DNA of 46,343 nucleotides, taken from positions 3,156-49,498 of IMG/VR virus record IMGVR_UViG_3300037961_006053; one strand, given 5' to 3'. This DNA comes from a virus. Position numbers and translations under genes: made by a program. This document shows, piece after piece, positions 1 through 10,900 of the stretch (position 1 is the first letter of the stretch; every line of letters begins with the position of its first letter). Below the pieces are notes generated by a model. The model was not told where the DNA came from and did not search any database. It saw only the letters and a list, made by a program, of their open reading frames with translations.

Positions 1-3000
1 GGAACCCCTGTCGGCCATCAAGAACGGCATTCAAATCTCCCCGCCACTTTGAGGCACGAGTCAATTGAGCCGCCCACTCAGCAGCCTTATCCCCACCTTT
101 TTGAAGGACCTCACGAGCAGCCTCACCGGCTTGATCTTTTCCTGCCTTACCCGCCGCAAAGATGACTGCTTGACCAACTGGGTTTGACGCAAACGTTTGC
201 GGAATTATTCGCATTGTTGAAATAAATGCTGGTCGAAATCCTACAATTTGACTCATCTGATTGAAGTGATCGTAAGTGTTCATCCAAAAGTAACGACTTT
301 TTAGAATGAAGTGACCGCGAACCATTCGAGTTTTGAGGTACCGCATTGTCCAGGCGGCAGCAAATTGATTCCCTGTTTGGGTTTCCCGAATACCTTTACC
401 AAGAGCCTCAAGCGCGTCACCGCTTAATCCTTTCAACTCAGGATCAGTTGCTTGCTCTAAGGCCATACTAAGCTTTTTCCTTGCCGCTGCGGGCACAAAA
501 AAGTTTAGCCCCTCAAGATCAGCCGCCTCGAGAAACCTTGGGTTGTAACCTTGAGCCTGGAAAACTTGTCTTACGGCCTCATAATCCTCAGGGTTATCCA
601 ACGCTTCGCCAACAACCCAACGCTTGAAATTGGTTGCAGTTTTTGCGTCCGTTGCAATACCCAAATTAACCCACTCAAGTCTTGCCTTTGATGCTTGACC
701 ATGACCCGCAATCAAAACTGTGACCCGGTTGGCAACAGGATCATCGCCATACTTTTTAACCGGAAACATGGAGTCCAAATCTTTTCGTAGCTTTTTAAAT
801 TTGTCTGCCGAGGTGCCTACAGCATTCACATCAGTGATGTCGAAAATACTTTTGAGCATTCGTAGGTGATCTGGGGTAAGCGCAGATTTGCTGTGCTTCG
901 CTCCTGCCGCACCAAAAATGTCTCGCAGCAAAGTACTACCCGCAGGATCGTACACCAGAGCCTTAAAAGCTTTTACGATGTTTTCTTGCTGAAGCGCTTT
1001 TGAGTATGCAGCTTTGTCGCCAATCGGAGACTCAAACAACCGTTTAAGGTTCGTCATGTGAGTGAAGTTTGGCGATCCCTCTTTTGTCGAGAATAAAGCA
1101 AAATACTCGGCTAAAGAGTCGACAGACGATCCCATCATGTCATGACCTGCACTCAAAGCATTTCGACCCGAGTTAAACTTAATCTGAGGATCACCCGTGA
1201 TGTAGCGGACGAGGCGAGAAGCATCACCTTCTGAGATTAATGTTACCGTGTCACCAATACTCTGCTGCGTCACGCGAACGCCGGACATAATTGCTTCGCG
1301 AACTTTGGGCGGCAAGTCTCGCATATCATCGAGAGCATCGCCACCAAGATACATTGATCGAACAACCCGAGCCAAAGGCCTCGATGTCTTCACATACTGG
1401 TCAATCATTTGCGACGGAGAAAGTTCTCTGATTGCGTTTACCTGACTGTCCAAAGCTATTTTTCGTGTCGCAGGATTCTCAACCAATTGTTTGCGAGCCG
1501 CAAAAGATGCCGCACCTTTACCAATCTCAAGCAACGTATACGATGCTTTAGGCTTTGGTGAAAGTAGACCACCTAAAGAAACCGGACCTGGCAAGTCAAT
1601 TGTAACCTCGATATCAGGGTTCTTGGCTTGCTTTTCTGCCGCTTCAGTCACCAGCTTCTTGAGTTCTTTGACCGAAATGGGACTACCTAAACGTTGAGAC
1701 TCTTGTGCGATACGCAAAAGATATTCGTCGCCCACCTTCTTGGGTAGATCGTCCAACAAGAAACGCTTTAAAGCCTTAAAGACATTAGGAGTTGTCGATC
1801 TTGTTGGTGCTTCAGTCAGCAACAAATCGTCGAATACATCTTCAATTTTAGGCGATGGTGAAAACCTGGCGCCTTCAGCTTGCGCATTTTTTGCCGACGC
1901 AAAACTACTGACAACACGTTTCTTTACGCGCTCAAAAGCAGACGTAGTTTCGGGAGTTGGAGCAGGTCTGCCCTTTGCGTACGCCGCAAAAGACTTCGCA
2001 AAAGCCTCTTCTGCCTTGGCAACCTCTTCAGGGTCGCCTTCAAACACCGCACCTTTATGGGTGACTTTTATTCCTTTCGTCGACAACCACTTTGTCAGAG
2101 AACTCATTTGGTCTGAATCAAGTTCGCGTCGAGCAACCTTACTTATTTCTAAAATAAATTCTTCTACCGTCGGGGCTTCTTCCATGGCACGAACAACGGT
2201 TTGTGTATCAGCCACAAAAGTAGATAACTCACCTGGTTCGACGGGTTTTCTAACTTTACTTGGCCTCAATAGATCATCTGAAACCCGAGCAAGTTCGTCT
2301 TTACCAATTATAAATTGAACGGCCTCGGAACCATCACGACTACGTGAAGTAATCTTTTTAATCGGCAAACCATCGTTAATCAGCCGCGCATAAACCCGTT
2401 GAGCGTCAGGCGATGGATTCACGTCACTCGCAAAATCTAAACCCTCTTTTTTGGCTCTTTGCAAAGCAATTTTATAAAACGATGTTGCAATTCCTTTTTT
2501 CTGCAATTCCGCTGGCAACTCAATTGACTTCACATTCAGCGCACCCTTTTCAATCTTGATGAGCATTCCAGGAATAAAATCAATATCATCGGCTAAATCA
2601 ATAGACTCTCTACCTTCTTGAGCAGCCTTTCGAGTAAAGTTTTCAAGTTCAACAATACTGCGGTCCCGTAAAACCTTTGCTGCAACCATATCCATTTCAG
2701 CTTTATCGCGATCAAACATGCGAACTTTGGTGCCTTCGATATCAATAACTGAAACATCTTTACCCTTATTGAGAGCCGCCTCGACAATACTACTAGGCTG
2801 ATCTAAATAATCTCTACCAGTCGGGGCTTTTGCAGATTTCAAATCTTCGTAGACATCAATTTTACGCTGAAAATCTTTCTGAGCATCCAACATCTTTACT
2901 TTAAGTTCGTCATGCTGTTGACTCAACTGAGGATTCCGACGCCAAAATTCGCTAACCTTAAGTCGATCTCTGTCTAAATCGGCAATACGCTCAATCAAAT

Positions 3001-6000
3001 CAGCTTTTCTTAACTTCGAGTACCCCTTAATTCCGCGATCTTTAGCAATTGCTTTTAGTTGTTTGACTGTCTGAGTTGCAAGATCAGCCAAAACGTCAGA
3101 CATATCTTCACGCTCAAGACGCTCTGAAATGTCTCGTGTAAAGTTTCGAACCTCTCTTGAGGTTAAAAGTTCCTCTCCAAAAGCCATTTTGCTAAACTTC
3201 GGGTCTGTCGCCACATCAACTGCCGTTTCAACTGTAGTTTCAACAGCTTCGCCAGGTTTGACACGGAGATTAGGAATAATTTTATCGAAGCCCCTCGTCT
3301 CGTAGATCATGTCAACATGTTCGCCCGTCTTGCGTTGAATTGCTTTGAGGCGGTCATCGAGGTTCCTGGCAACGTGCATAGCAGCGTCACCACGCATAGC
3401 GGGAAAGGCGTCTTCAAGTTGGTTGCGGAAACTTAAAGCCGTACTCGATATTTTGTCAGTTCCAATTTCTTCGTACTTAGTTGCCGCCGCTTTAATTATC
3501 GGCTTCACAGCAACTTTTTCTTGTGCCGCCAAAGCAGAACGTGTCAGCGCATGCGAAACCCCACGGGCCTCCGCGATGCCAGCAAGCGACTTCGTAACGT
3601 CAACTACCGCCTGTTTAAGGTCTGCGTCACTGACCCCTTTGTCCGATGCAGCTTTAATTTTCACTGCTCTTCTGTGGTTGCTGGGGATAATCAAAGAAAC
3701 TTCGTCTAAAATAGTTTTGCCCGACGGAACTTTTTTCACCGGCAATTGAGCCACAAACTGACCAAGTCTTTCGGTAAACTCTACCGGACTTTTTACCAGC
3801 AGGTCAGCCGCTTCGGCGCTACCCATAAAATCAAACATGCTTTTAATTGCTCGAGTTGTCGAATCTTCTTGAGCCTTTGTACGCACCGGAGAAAACTTTC
3901 TGTTTACGAGAGACCGCTTCAACGCTTTCTCAACACGAGCGATGGCATCCTCTTGAACTGGCCGAAGGTAAGCGCTGGCAACATCTCCTGACTCAACTTT
4001 TTTCGTCATTTCAGAAAGACGATCAATCTTTTTGCTGAGATCAAAAAATTCAGGAAAAGCCACAAGCTGACCTTCAGACTCACCTCGAGCAATAGGTCTC
4101 TCAATTCCAGGGTGGACATAGTCTCGACGAATACCAAAATCAGAAAACGCTAAAGTTTTGTCGAGGTCTTCTTTCCCCTTTCCGGCGATTACAGGTAAAT
4201 CCCGCGCAATCTCGAGAGCGACCCTTCCGTCCGTTCGGTCAACCTGCTTCATCACCTCTGGAAGTTTTTTACGTACACTTTTTTCCGCGCCCTCTGCCGC
4301 TGCTGACCGCAGCTTTGCTTGAGCCAAAAACTTACGGCCAACCTCATAATTACCGGAAGCAAAAGCCTCTTCTGCTTTGATCAAAAATGTCTGAGCCTCA
4401 ACCATCTTGGTCGCAGAATTACCCATACTTTCAAGTGCTGCGGGTACGTGCTTCTTGTTGATTAGAGGCGAAATCTTTTTAATTCCTTGCCGAGATTTAG
4501 ACGCAATCTTCGCAAAACCAAGTGTCGGATCAGGCGCAAGAACGTCAATTAAAAACCCAAGACTACCCAAAGCAAACGCTTTATAACCACTGTCTCGTGC
4601 AGCATCCGTTGAAAGCAGGGTTTTCGTAAAGTCTTGTGCGTTCTTAACCCCCTCAATTGACCCCTCCTGGAGGGCTTCAACAATTGACTCACCCTCAGGA
4701 CCTCGAAGCAATCGATCCAACGCACCAGAACTCGCGCTCAAATGCAAATTAAGCTTGTTAAACACAGAGTCCAAATGATTTTCTGCGCGATAAACCGGCC
4801 GACCGTTTGCGTCTAAACCAACAAGTTGAACTCTATTCTTGCTTGCGGCGTCAAACAGTCTTGTCCAGTACCCATCGTCTTTACCAGCACGATCCTGTTT
4901 CATCGAGTTTTCAGGGTCCATGAATTCGTACGAAACAAAAGCTGGCACACCAATCTTATTGGTTGTCACATACAAAGCTGCGTGGCGTTGATTGCTTTTC
5001 CAAAGATCAGCCGCAATCTTACTTTCCTTCGACCCCTCTCTGCCGGCTCTGGACTTGAACTCATCCACCGAAAGACCCAATCGCTTAGCAATAAGTTCGG
5101 TGTCATAGTCCAAACCAGCTTGCATCATCTTGCGAAAAGCAGAATCTGCCAAGGTTTCTCGGATATTGTCCGCACCATCACCCGAAAACTCGGCTAACGT
5201 TTGAGCCATTACTTGGGCCCTTTCTGGATCAGCGGCTATTTTCGGATCTAAAAGCTTTGCCGCTTCACGCTCATACATTTCACGCTGATACGTTCCTATC
5301 TGAGCGACTTCATTTTGAACATCTCCACCAGCAGCATCCTCATCACTAAGTAATCTGTACCGACTACGAGCACCGTTTTGAAGCAAGTCCAAAACTTCTT
5401 TTCGTTTTTTCAGATCAAGACCGAGAACGTCTGATGTTTTTGGGTCGGCTTTTTTCGCTGCTTCCAAAAGACGGTTTGCTTGACCCAAGTACGCCTGACG
5501 CTCACGAATCTTTTTATCTGTTTGGATCGCAGGCTTCTCAAACTGAAGCATAAATTGTTTCGTTAATTCGTTCGCGTCAGCATTTGGGTCCCGAAAACCA
5601 GCCAAGTTATCTCGACTGTTAATTGCCTCAATAATCTTAGTCATTTGAAACCGTGGGTCCTGAAGCTGCTCAACACTAAATCCAGCGCCTTCTCCAGAAC
5701 CAGAACGATTAAATTGCCAAACACCGTGAGAATCTTCACCGTCAGCTTGATTCTTACCCATTGGATCAAGTCGGCTTTCGGCAATTCCGTTTGCCAGGAT
5801 TGCAGCCATCTGATCCTGACTGAGGCCCGCACTTGTACCCATCTTGTAGACTGTCTGCGCCACGAAGGATTGACGCTTTGTCGGGTCTGATATTTTTCGG
5901 AAATTGACCGGATCGACTTTTGCTGCGTCGGCTAATTCCTCACGACTAAAATCAAACTCTTTTTCGAAGCTAACAACACGTTTCTGGGCCAATTGATTAA

Positions 6001-6442
6001 TTGCCGCGCCTCGATTTGCGACCAAGCGTTTACGGCGAATTTCTCGCATGCCCGTTTTTCTTTCTTCGAGAGGCTTAAAAGCAACTGTTCCTTTATCTTT
6101 CAGTTCTTTAAAAACATCATCAACTTCGCGGCCTTGTCGCCCAATACCGTTAATTAAAACAGCAATATCAACTCCCTGATTTGCTGCTGCACGGGCAAAC
6201 TGATTAGTTGAAATTCCTAAATTTCTACTGTGTTGCTCCATAATCTCGGGCAAAGACAACGCTTCACCTAAAGATTCTCGAGCAACCGTTGGGCTCAAAA
6301 CTGCTTCTCGACGACGAGTAATTGTAGACGCTAAATTGTCTAATTTTAGATCGAAACTATCTTCGTCGATCTCAGCCGACTCTTCATCTTTATCGATCTC
6401 AAATTTTTCTGTTACTTCGTTTTGTTGATTAGTTTCGGCCAC
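1..6442 (-). CDS. Giant internal virion (ejection) protein with lysozyme-like domain, C-terminus outside window
   Basis: This frame is open from a GTG at 6442 to the window edge, giving at least 2147 residues. A TAA lies just upstream in frame, so GTG is the only plausible start. Residues about 205-307 resemble the phage tail lysozyme family (PF18013-like): candidate catalytic Glu222 in IAESRLDP, then HGVWQFN around 239-245 and KQFMLQFEKPA near 295-305. Around 1128-1155 the motif GIKGYSKLRKADLIERI matches a Rho N-terminal/SAP-type nucleic-acid-binding helix pair. Around 1290-1365 the run ELQKKGIATSFYKIALQRA, followed by a conserved-looking SPDAQRVYARL, resembles the acetyl-CoA-binding part of GNAT acetyltransferases. 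The rest is mostly helical and charged. Known giant podovirus proteins of this kind are packaged in the head and ejected to breach the peptidoglycan; a polyvalent protein with several effector modules is also possible. The domain assignments are made by eye. Confidence 0.85.
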   Translation of the reverse strand, partial: MAETNQQNEVTEKFEIDKDEESAEIDEDSFDLKLDNLASTITRRREAVLSPTVARESLGEALSLPEIMEQHSRNLGISTNQFARAAANQGVDIAVLINGIGRQGREVDDVFKELKDKGTVAFKPLEERKTGMREIRRKRLVANRGAAINQLAQKRVVSFEKEFDFSREELADAAKVDPVNFRKISDPTKRQSFVAQTVYKMGTSAGLSQDQMAAILANGIAESRLDPMGKNQADGEDSHGVWQFNRSGSGEGAGFSVEQLQDPRFQMTKIIEAINSRDNLAGFRDPNADANELTKQFMLQFEKPAIQTDKKIRERQAYLGQANRLLEAAKKADPKTSDVLGLDLKKRKEVLDLLQNGARSRYRLLSDEDAAGGDVQNEVAQIGTYQREMYEREAAKLLDPKIAADPERAQVMAQTLAEFSGDGADNIRETLADSAFRKMMQAGLDYDTELIAKRLGLSVDEFKSRAGREGSKESKIAADLWKSNQRHAALYVTTNKIGVPAFVSYEFMDPENSMKQDRAGKDDGYWTRLFDAASKNRVQLVGLDANGRPVYRAENHLDSVFNKLNLHLSASSGALDRLLRGPEGESIVEALQEGSIEGVKNAQDFTKTLLSTDAARDSGYKAFALGSLGFLIDVLAPDPTLGFAKIASKSRQGIKKISPLINKKHVPAALESMGNSATKMVEAQTFLIKAEEAFASGNYEVGRKFLAQAKLRSAAAEGAEKSVRKKLPEVMKQVDRTDGRVALEIARDLPVIAGKGKEDLDKTLAFSDFGIRRDYVHPGIERPIARGESEGQLVAFPEFFDLSKKIDRLSEMTKKVESGDVASAYLRPVQEDAIARVEKALKRSLVNRKFSPVRTKAQEDSTTRAIKSMFDFMGSAEAADLLVKSPVEFTERLGQFVAQLPVKKVPSGKTILDEVSLIIPSNHRRAVKIKAASDKGVSDADLKQAVVDVTKSLAGIAEARGVSHALTRSALAAQEKVAVKPIIKAAATKYEEIGTDKISSTALSFRNQLEDAFPAMRGDAAMHVARNLDDRLKAIQRKTGEHVDMIYETRGFDKIIPNLRVKPGEAVETTVETAVDVATDPKFSKMAFGEELLTSREVRNFTRDISERLEREDMSDVLADLATQTVKQLKAIAKDRGIKGYSKLRKADLIERIADLDRDRLKVSEFWRRNPQLSQQHDELKVKMLDAQKDFQRKIDVYEDLKSAKAPTGRDYLDQPSSIVEAALNKGKDVSVIDIEGTKVRMFDRDKAEMDMVAAKVLRDRSIVELENFTRKAAQEGRESIDLADDIDFIPGMLIKIEKGALNVKSIELPAELQKKGIATSFYKIALQRAKKEGLDFASDVNPSPDAQRVYARLINDGLPIKKITSRSRDGSEAVQFIIGKDELARVSDDLLRPSKVRKPVEPGELSTFVADTQTVVRAMEEAPTVEEFILEISKVARRELDSDQMSSLTKWLSTKGIKVTHKGAVFEGDPEEVAKAEEAFAKSFAAYAKGRPAPTPETTSAFERVKKRVVSSFASAKNAQAEGARFSPSPKIEDVFDDLLLTEAPTRSTTPNVFKALKRFLLDDLPKKVGDEYLLRIAQESQRLGSPISVKELKKLVTEAAEKQAKNPDIEVTIDLPGPVSLGGLLSPKPKASYTLLEIGKGAASFAARKQLVENPATRKIALDSQVNAIRELSPSQMIDQYVKTSRPLARVVRSMYLGGDALDDMRDLPPKVREAIMSGVRVTQQSIGDTVTLISEGDASRLVRYITGDPQIKFNSGRNALSAGHDMMGSSVDSLAEYFALFSTKEGSPNFTHMTNLKRLFESPIGDKAAYSKALQQENIVKAFKALVYDPAGSTLLRDIFGAAGAKHSKSALTPDHLRMLKSIFDITDVNAVGTSADKFKKLRKDLDSMFPVKKYGDDPVANRVTVLIAGHGQASKARLEWVNLGIATDAKTATNFKRWVVGEALDNPEDYEAVRQVFQAQGYNPRFLEAADLEGLNFFVPAAARKKLSMALEQATDPELKGLSGDALEALGKGIRETQTGNQFAAAWTMRYLKTRMVRGHFILKSRYFWMNTYDHFNQMSQIVGFRPAFISTMRIIPQTFASNPVGQAVIFAAGKAGKDQAGEAAREVLQKGGDKAAEWAAQLTRASKWRGDLNAVLDGRQGF

Positions 6443-6466
6443 GGTGACGCCTATACCTTAAATTGT

Positions 6467-7450
6467 TTAACTTTTATCATTCTCTTTAGGCTTCTGAAAC
6501 TTTTTGGTTTCAAAGTCAGGGCGAGCCTTTTCTAGCATTGTGCTGTAATCGCTCTTTGCATTCCTAAGTTGTTCTAATCTATCTTCAACAAGTTTTGATT
6601 TCGCAGCGTGCTCCACAAGAAATCTATTTAGTTTGTTGTAATCTCGAATAAGGTTCGCAGTTCCTTCTTTTCCAAGCACAGGCACACCCGACTCATTTAG
6701 AACGCCATAACTATCAACCAGCGCTCTTTCTTCGTCTGTCTCTGGCCGCACTATTGCGGGTCGCATGTGAGTCATTCGATAATCACCCTCGAGAGAATCT
6801 TTCCCTGCGTCTGACGCACCTTGCCGGCTGTAAGATTGAACTTGAGGACCACTTCTATCAAGCAAAGACTTCATCGCTTTCATTTGATCTTCTACGGCAC
6901 CCCGCTCATTATCAAAGCGATTAAGTATGTCCTCTCTCAATCTTATTTTCGTCTCTATATTTTTAATTCCGTCTTTAACTTTTTCTGGTGTGAGGCCCGC
7001 ACCTAAAAACATAGATTGTCCGGAATCATCTGGGTCTTCTGACCGATCAACTACCGCACCCGCCATCAAAGTGGGAAACGCGCCGAATTGAGGCTCCATT
7101 ATTTGTTGTTGCCCCTCGCCTAGTTTCATGCCGCCACGAGAACGAACAACAGCCTGTCTTTCTCGAGCAATCTTGGCCCTCCTAAGTTTTTCTGTCCTCG
7201 CAGCAGAAGACCTACCTAAAATACTACTAACTTCATCCGGCAAGTCGATACCGCCACCGGTTTCCTCGGTTCCCTCAGTTTCCTCGGTTCCCTCAGTTTC
7301 CTCGGTTTCCTCGGTATCCTCGGTATCAGCTTGAGTACCTTGATTGCCGCCACCACCTTGATTACCACGACCTTGATTGCCGCTTCGAGAAATCTGAGTT
7401 GCGGCCTGTCGACCAAACCTAAGAATTGTTCCGCCTTGAAGACCAGCCAT
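6467..7450 (-). CDS. Hypothetical virion-associated protein with Thr-Glu repeat
   Basis: This 327-residue protein sits between two structural genes in the leftward late operon. Its ATG overlaps the stop of the upstream gene by one base (TAATG), which suggests translational coupling. The N-terminus has Gly/Gln/Asn-rich sequence (NQGRGNQGGGGNQG), then an acidic TEETEGTEETEG low-complexity run around residues 40-66. The C-terminal half is charged and probably coiled coil (for example KVKDGIKNIETKIRLREDILNRF cut into heptads). I do not recognise a family. The context, next to the giant ejection protein, suggests an internal or tail-associated virion component. Confidence 0.75.
   Translation of the reverse strand: MAGLQGGTILRFGRQAATQISRSGNQGRGNQGGGGNQGTQADTEDTEETEETEGTEETEGTEETGGGIDLPDEVSSILGRSSAARTEKLRRAKIARERQAVVRSRGGMKLGEGQQQIMEPQFGAFPTLMAGAVVDRSEDPDDSGQSMFLGAGLTPEKVKDGIKNIETKIRLREDILNRFDNERGAVEDQMKAMKSLLDRSGPQVQSYSRQGASDAGKDSLEGDYRMTHMRPAIVRPETDEERALVDSYGVLNESGVPVLGKEGTANLIRDYNKLNRFLVEHAAKSKLVEDRLEQLRNAKSDYSTMLEKARPDFETKKFQKPKENDKS
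7259..7330. repeat. In-frame tandem repeat encoding Thr-Glu units
   Basis: The plus strand shows repeated blocks of TTTCCTCGG and TTCCCTCAG. They encode the alternating Thr-Glu-Glu/Thr-Glu-Gly run of the minus-strand gene they lie in. The length is a multiple of three throughout, so expansion or contraction would not break the frame. Confidence 0.8.
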
Positions 7451-7905
7451 TACCCCATACCCTCAAGATCATCCAAGCGTTGAAGCAACTGTAAATAACG
7501 CAATTGCTCAGCCTCTCTTTGATCTTCTAAAGATTTTTGTTGGTCAAGGTTTGCTTTTTGCTCTGCAAACGCCGACATCATATCAACCGCAGACGAGTCG
7601 CCCCCACCAGAAGCAATGCTCATCATTTTACCCGCCATTGCTGCGCGACCGGAATCATCAGCCTGCCCGTAAATAGTGTTGTCAAATCGCTCTTGTCGAA
7701 TCTCTTGACGGTCTTCCCGCTTTTCTTTACGCTTGTCTTTGGCCTCTTTTCGACGCTTTTCTAACGCCTTAGCCGCAGAGCCTGTATCCGAAACTTTTGG
7801 AGTAGCCTTAGCAGCCACAGAGGGCGCGGGCTTAGGCTTCATAGTTGGACCCTGTGAGCCCGCACTAATTTGCTGTGTTCCAATTCCTTGAGGTGGTGCT
7901 GCCAT
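7450..7905 (-). CDS. Small charged coiled-coil virion-associated protein
   Basis: A 151-residue protein whose ATG is preceded by a good ribosome site (TAGGAGATTAAAATG); the upstream gene's stop overlaps that site. The N-terminus is Ala/Pro/Lys-rich and the middle is an uninterrupted charged helix (KALEKRRKEAKDKRKEKRED). The C-terminus is a Gln/Leu-rich coiled coil (EAEQLRYLQLLQRLDDLEGM). No family recognised. Its position between large structural genes points to an assembly or internal virion role. Confidence 0.75.
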   Translation of the reverse strand: MAAPPQGIGTQQISAGSQGPTMKPKPAPSVAAKATPKVSDTGSAAKALEKRRKEAKDKRKEKREDRQEIRQERFDNTIYGQADDSGRAAMAGKMMSIASGGGDSSAVDMMSAFAEQKANLDQQKSLEDQREAEQLRYLQLLQRLDDLEGMG

Positions 7906-7919
7906 TTTAATCTCCTACC

Positions 7920-10900
7920 CTAACCGCTTTGACCAGGAACAATGTTCGAAGAAATACCCGAATCTGCCGCAGGATCATCGCCGCCTACACCCGCAGCCGT
8001 TGTGTTAGTAGAGCCCAGATACTGCTCTACAAGGCTTTTAGCGTCGGGACTAACTTGACCCTTAATCTGTTCTCTTCGAGCCTTTCTGCGTTGACGACGT
8101 TGTTCCCGACGATTCATGCGAGACAATTGTTTTGTCGGCGAAGGCTCACGCAACTCACGCTTAAGCTTCTCTCGAGCCTCATTAATGAGTTTTTTCCGTT
8201 CCTCTGGTGTAGCGCCCTCTAAAGATTTTTCTAGCGCCTCCATATCAAACGTAGACATTAGTGATGTTCCTTGCCCAACAGCAAACCCGCCAGAGCCTGG
8301 TTTTTCCTCGGGCTTTGGAGGCTTAGCCGGCTCATCAACAGAAACTGGAGACTCACCAAAACCTGAGAGATCAGGATCAGATCTACCCGTCACGGGGTCT
8401 GACGTAGGGTACGCTTTTGAATCGGCTATACGACTAAGTACGGGAGGCAAAGCAATGTCTTTGGGATCTTTTGTAAACACATCGAGGTCAACCTGACTCA
8501 AATCCAGACCGTCTTTACCTTGGTTTTTAATCAACTGGTTTGCAACTTCAATACCTTGCTGAACTGTTTTCGGGTCAAGACCTTGCTTAGACATCATCTG
8601 AGAAAACAATTCAGCCTCAGACGGAGCACCTTTTTGAATTTCAGCTTCGGCTTTTTTCGCTTCTGCTTCAGTTGGAGGTTTAGCATCATAGGCATCAGCA
8701 GCAGACTCAATCGTTTCCATTACTGGGTCAACTTCAGCTTCAGCTTCAGGCTGAATTGTTCTTCTTATCGTGCGGTCTGGCCGCTGTGCCTGGACGTCAG
8801 CCGCAGCCATCTCCATCGGATCAACTTCAGATTCTGTAGCCGTTGTGACTTGAGGCAAAGGCCTATCTGTTGATGCGGTTGGGTCTGATGGCTGATCCAA
8901 TGTTTTCGGTGGGTCGCCTGGACGAGCAATCGACTCACCTCTCGGTGATTGCGTAAGATCTGTAAACTTAAACCCACCAATATTACGAGACTCACCGACA
9001 GGTGGCGGTTCATAAGGTCGAAACTCTGAAGTTCCCTTCAGACCAAACTGATCTAAACTCAGTGAATCAATAGTCTGATCACGTAGTTTTAGATCATAAG
9101 AATCCATGTCCCACGGACTCTTTTCTCCAGCCCTGCGATCAGGCGCAACATACCCTGGCTCACCTTCAATCGGAGCCACTGAAAGCACCTCACCTTCAGT
9201 CAACGTAAGAAAATTATCTTGAACATCATCAAAGTTTAGCGGTCGTGATGTGTCCGTATCTAAAATGCCGTCAGCGTTAGGTTTGCCAACGTACGCAGTG
9301 CGCGCAGGGGCAGCACGAACAGCGGCCATCGTCGATAAGACGCTATCGTCTACACCTTCAGGTAACCCACGCTCTTCATTATAAGGTTCGTAAGTACCAT
9401 CAGCTTGCGGAATATAAACTGTTCCGTCGCCGCCCTCGAAGTAAGTTTGACCATCGACAACCTTTGCAACGACGCGATTTTTCCTAACTTCACGATCAAC
9501 TGTTTCGTTCCACTCAGCATCAGTAAGATGGCGCCCATCTTGAGTCGTAATGAACTGCCCTTTAAACTCTGCCGCGTCACCAACATCAATCGCTGAGTCA
9601 GAAACCTTTTCAGTTGCCGCATCAATACGATCACCCATTCCACGACGCAATCGACGCTTTGCTCTTTTTGCAAGCACAGACACCTTTTCTGGGTCACGCT
9701 CGACGATAAAAACTTCATCTGTGTCACCGGGGTTAACCAAAATAGGCTCAACCTCACCAGGAACCATGACACGAAATGATCCAGGTCGATCGGCAGAATG
9801 ATACTTCAACCGCTCACCAACGATGGTCCTACCATCAATAGTAACTCGAACAATGTCGCCAGTACCGATACTCTGGAATCCGTAGCGACCCGCGCCCCTC
9901 TTCTGCTCACGATTAAAGGCTTTGAATGCGGCTAAGTCGTCCCTTCCGGCAACGTAGCTATCAACGTCAACTGTACCGTCTTCAGCAAGATCTGCGCGGC
10001 CCAACTCATCAAAGCCATGGTCAGCAGCCCACTCGCGCCACCAATCATTAGAAATAGCAGTAGCCCTCTCAAGCTTGTCCTGGTCCAATGCAGACCTGGC
10101 GGCAGGAGCATCGGGTCCGCCTGATTCAGACATCGATCGAAGTCGCTTTTGGTCCGCACGAAGCTGTCGATTGTCCTCTTCAATTTGTTTAACGTCTGCC
10201 AACTCTTGATTGATTCGTTCTATGTCAGTTAGGTCTGAACCAATAGCATTCTGAGCGGCTTGAAAGATAATTGGTATCTTGCCCTGAACGTCCTGCATAC
10301 GCTGAATAATTGCGTCAGAGTCGTTATCCGCACTAATTGCCTCGGCGTCAGCGTTAAGCGTGTCAATGTTGGCTTGGAGTCGTGATATTTGTGCGGCCGA
10401 CTTGTCTATCTCTCGGTTGTAACGCGAAATAAAGTTTGTCTTTTGGGGGTCATCTACGTACAACTCGTAATGCTCACCCGTGCCGATAAACGGATTATTC
10501 TCTTGTGCCAGGGGGCCGTCTTCCGAAAGCAACTCGGCTTCGTTTAAAATTTTACCCGTTGCATTATCGATGTCAAACAAGCCGTATCGAGATGAAAACT
10601 CCTGCAGTAGCTGACGTTGAGCCTGCAAAACACTCGGATCACTAAAGTCCACAAACTTTGCATCATCAAACGGGCTTGTGTCAGCAATGGCGGCAAAAAA
10701 CGCTTGCGGGTCAGATACTGCGCCATACCGTTCCGATGCCCGATTTCTCTTTACACGAGTCAAAAACTCTGCGTCGGGCTCAAGAAATCCACCAACTTCT
10801 TTTTGTAGCTTGTCCGTTACACTTCTAATCTGGCGAGTAATCGCGTTTTTCTCGATTCGCTTGTCACCCTGAATCCACGACTCAATGTCTTTACCCAACT

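Noticed and set aside
1740-2318. 192-residue plus-strand frame and other plus-strand frames in 1-6.4 kb
   Set aside because: They lie antisense to the long open minus-strand frame, lack ribosome sites and look like shadows.
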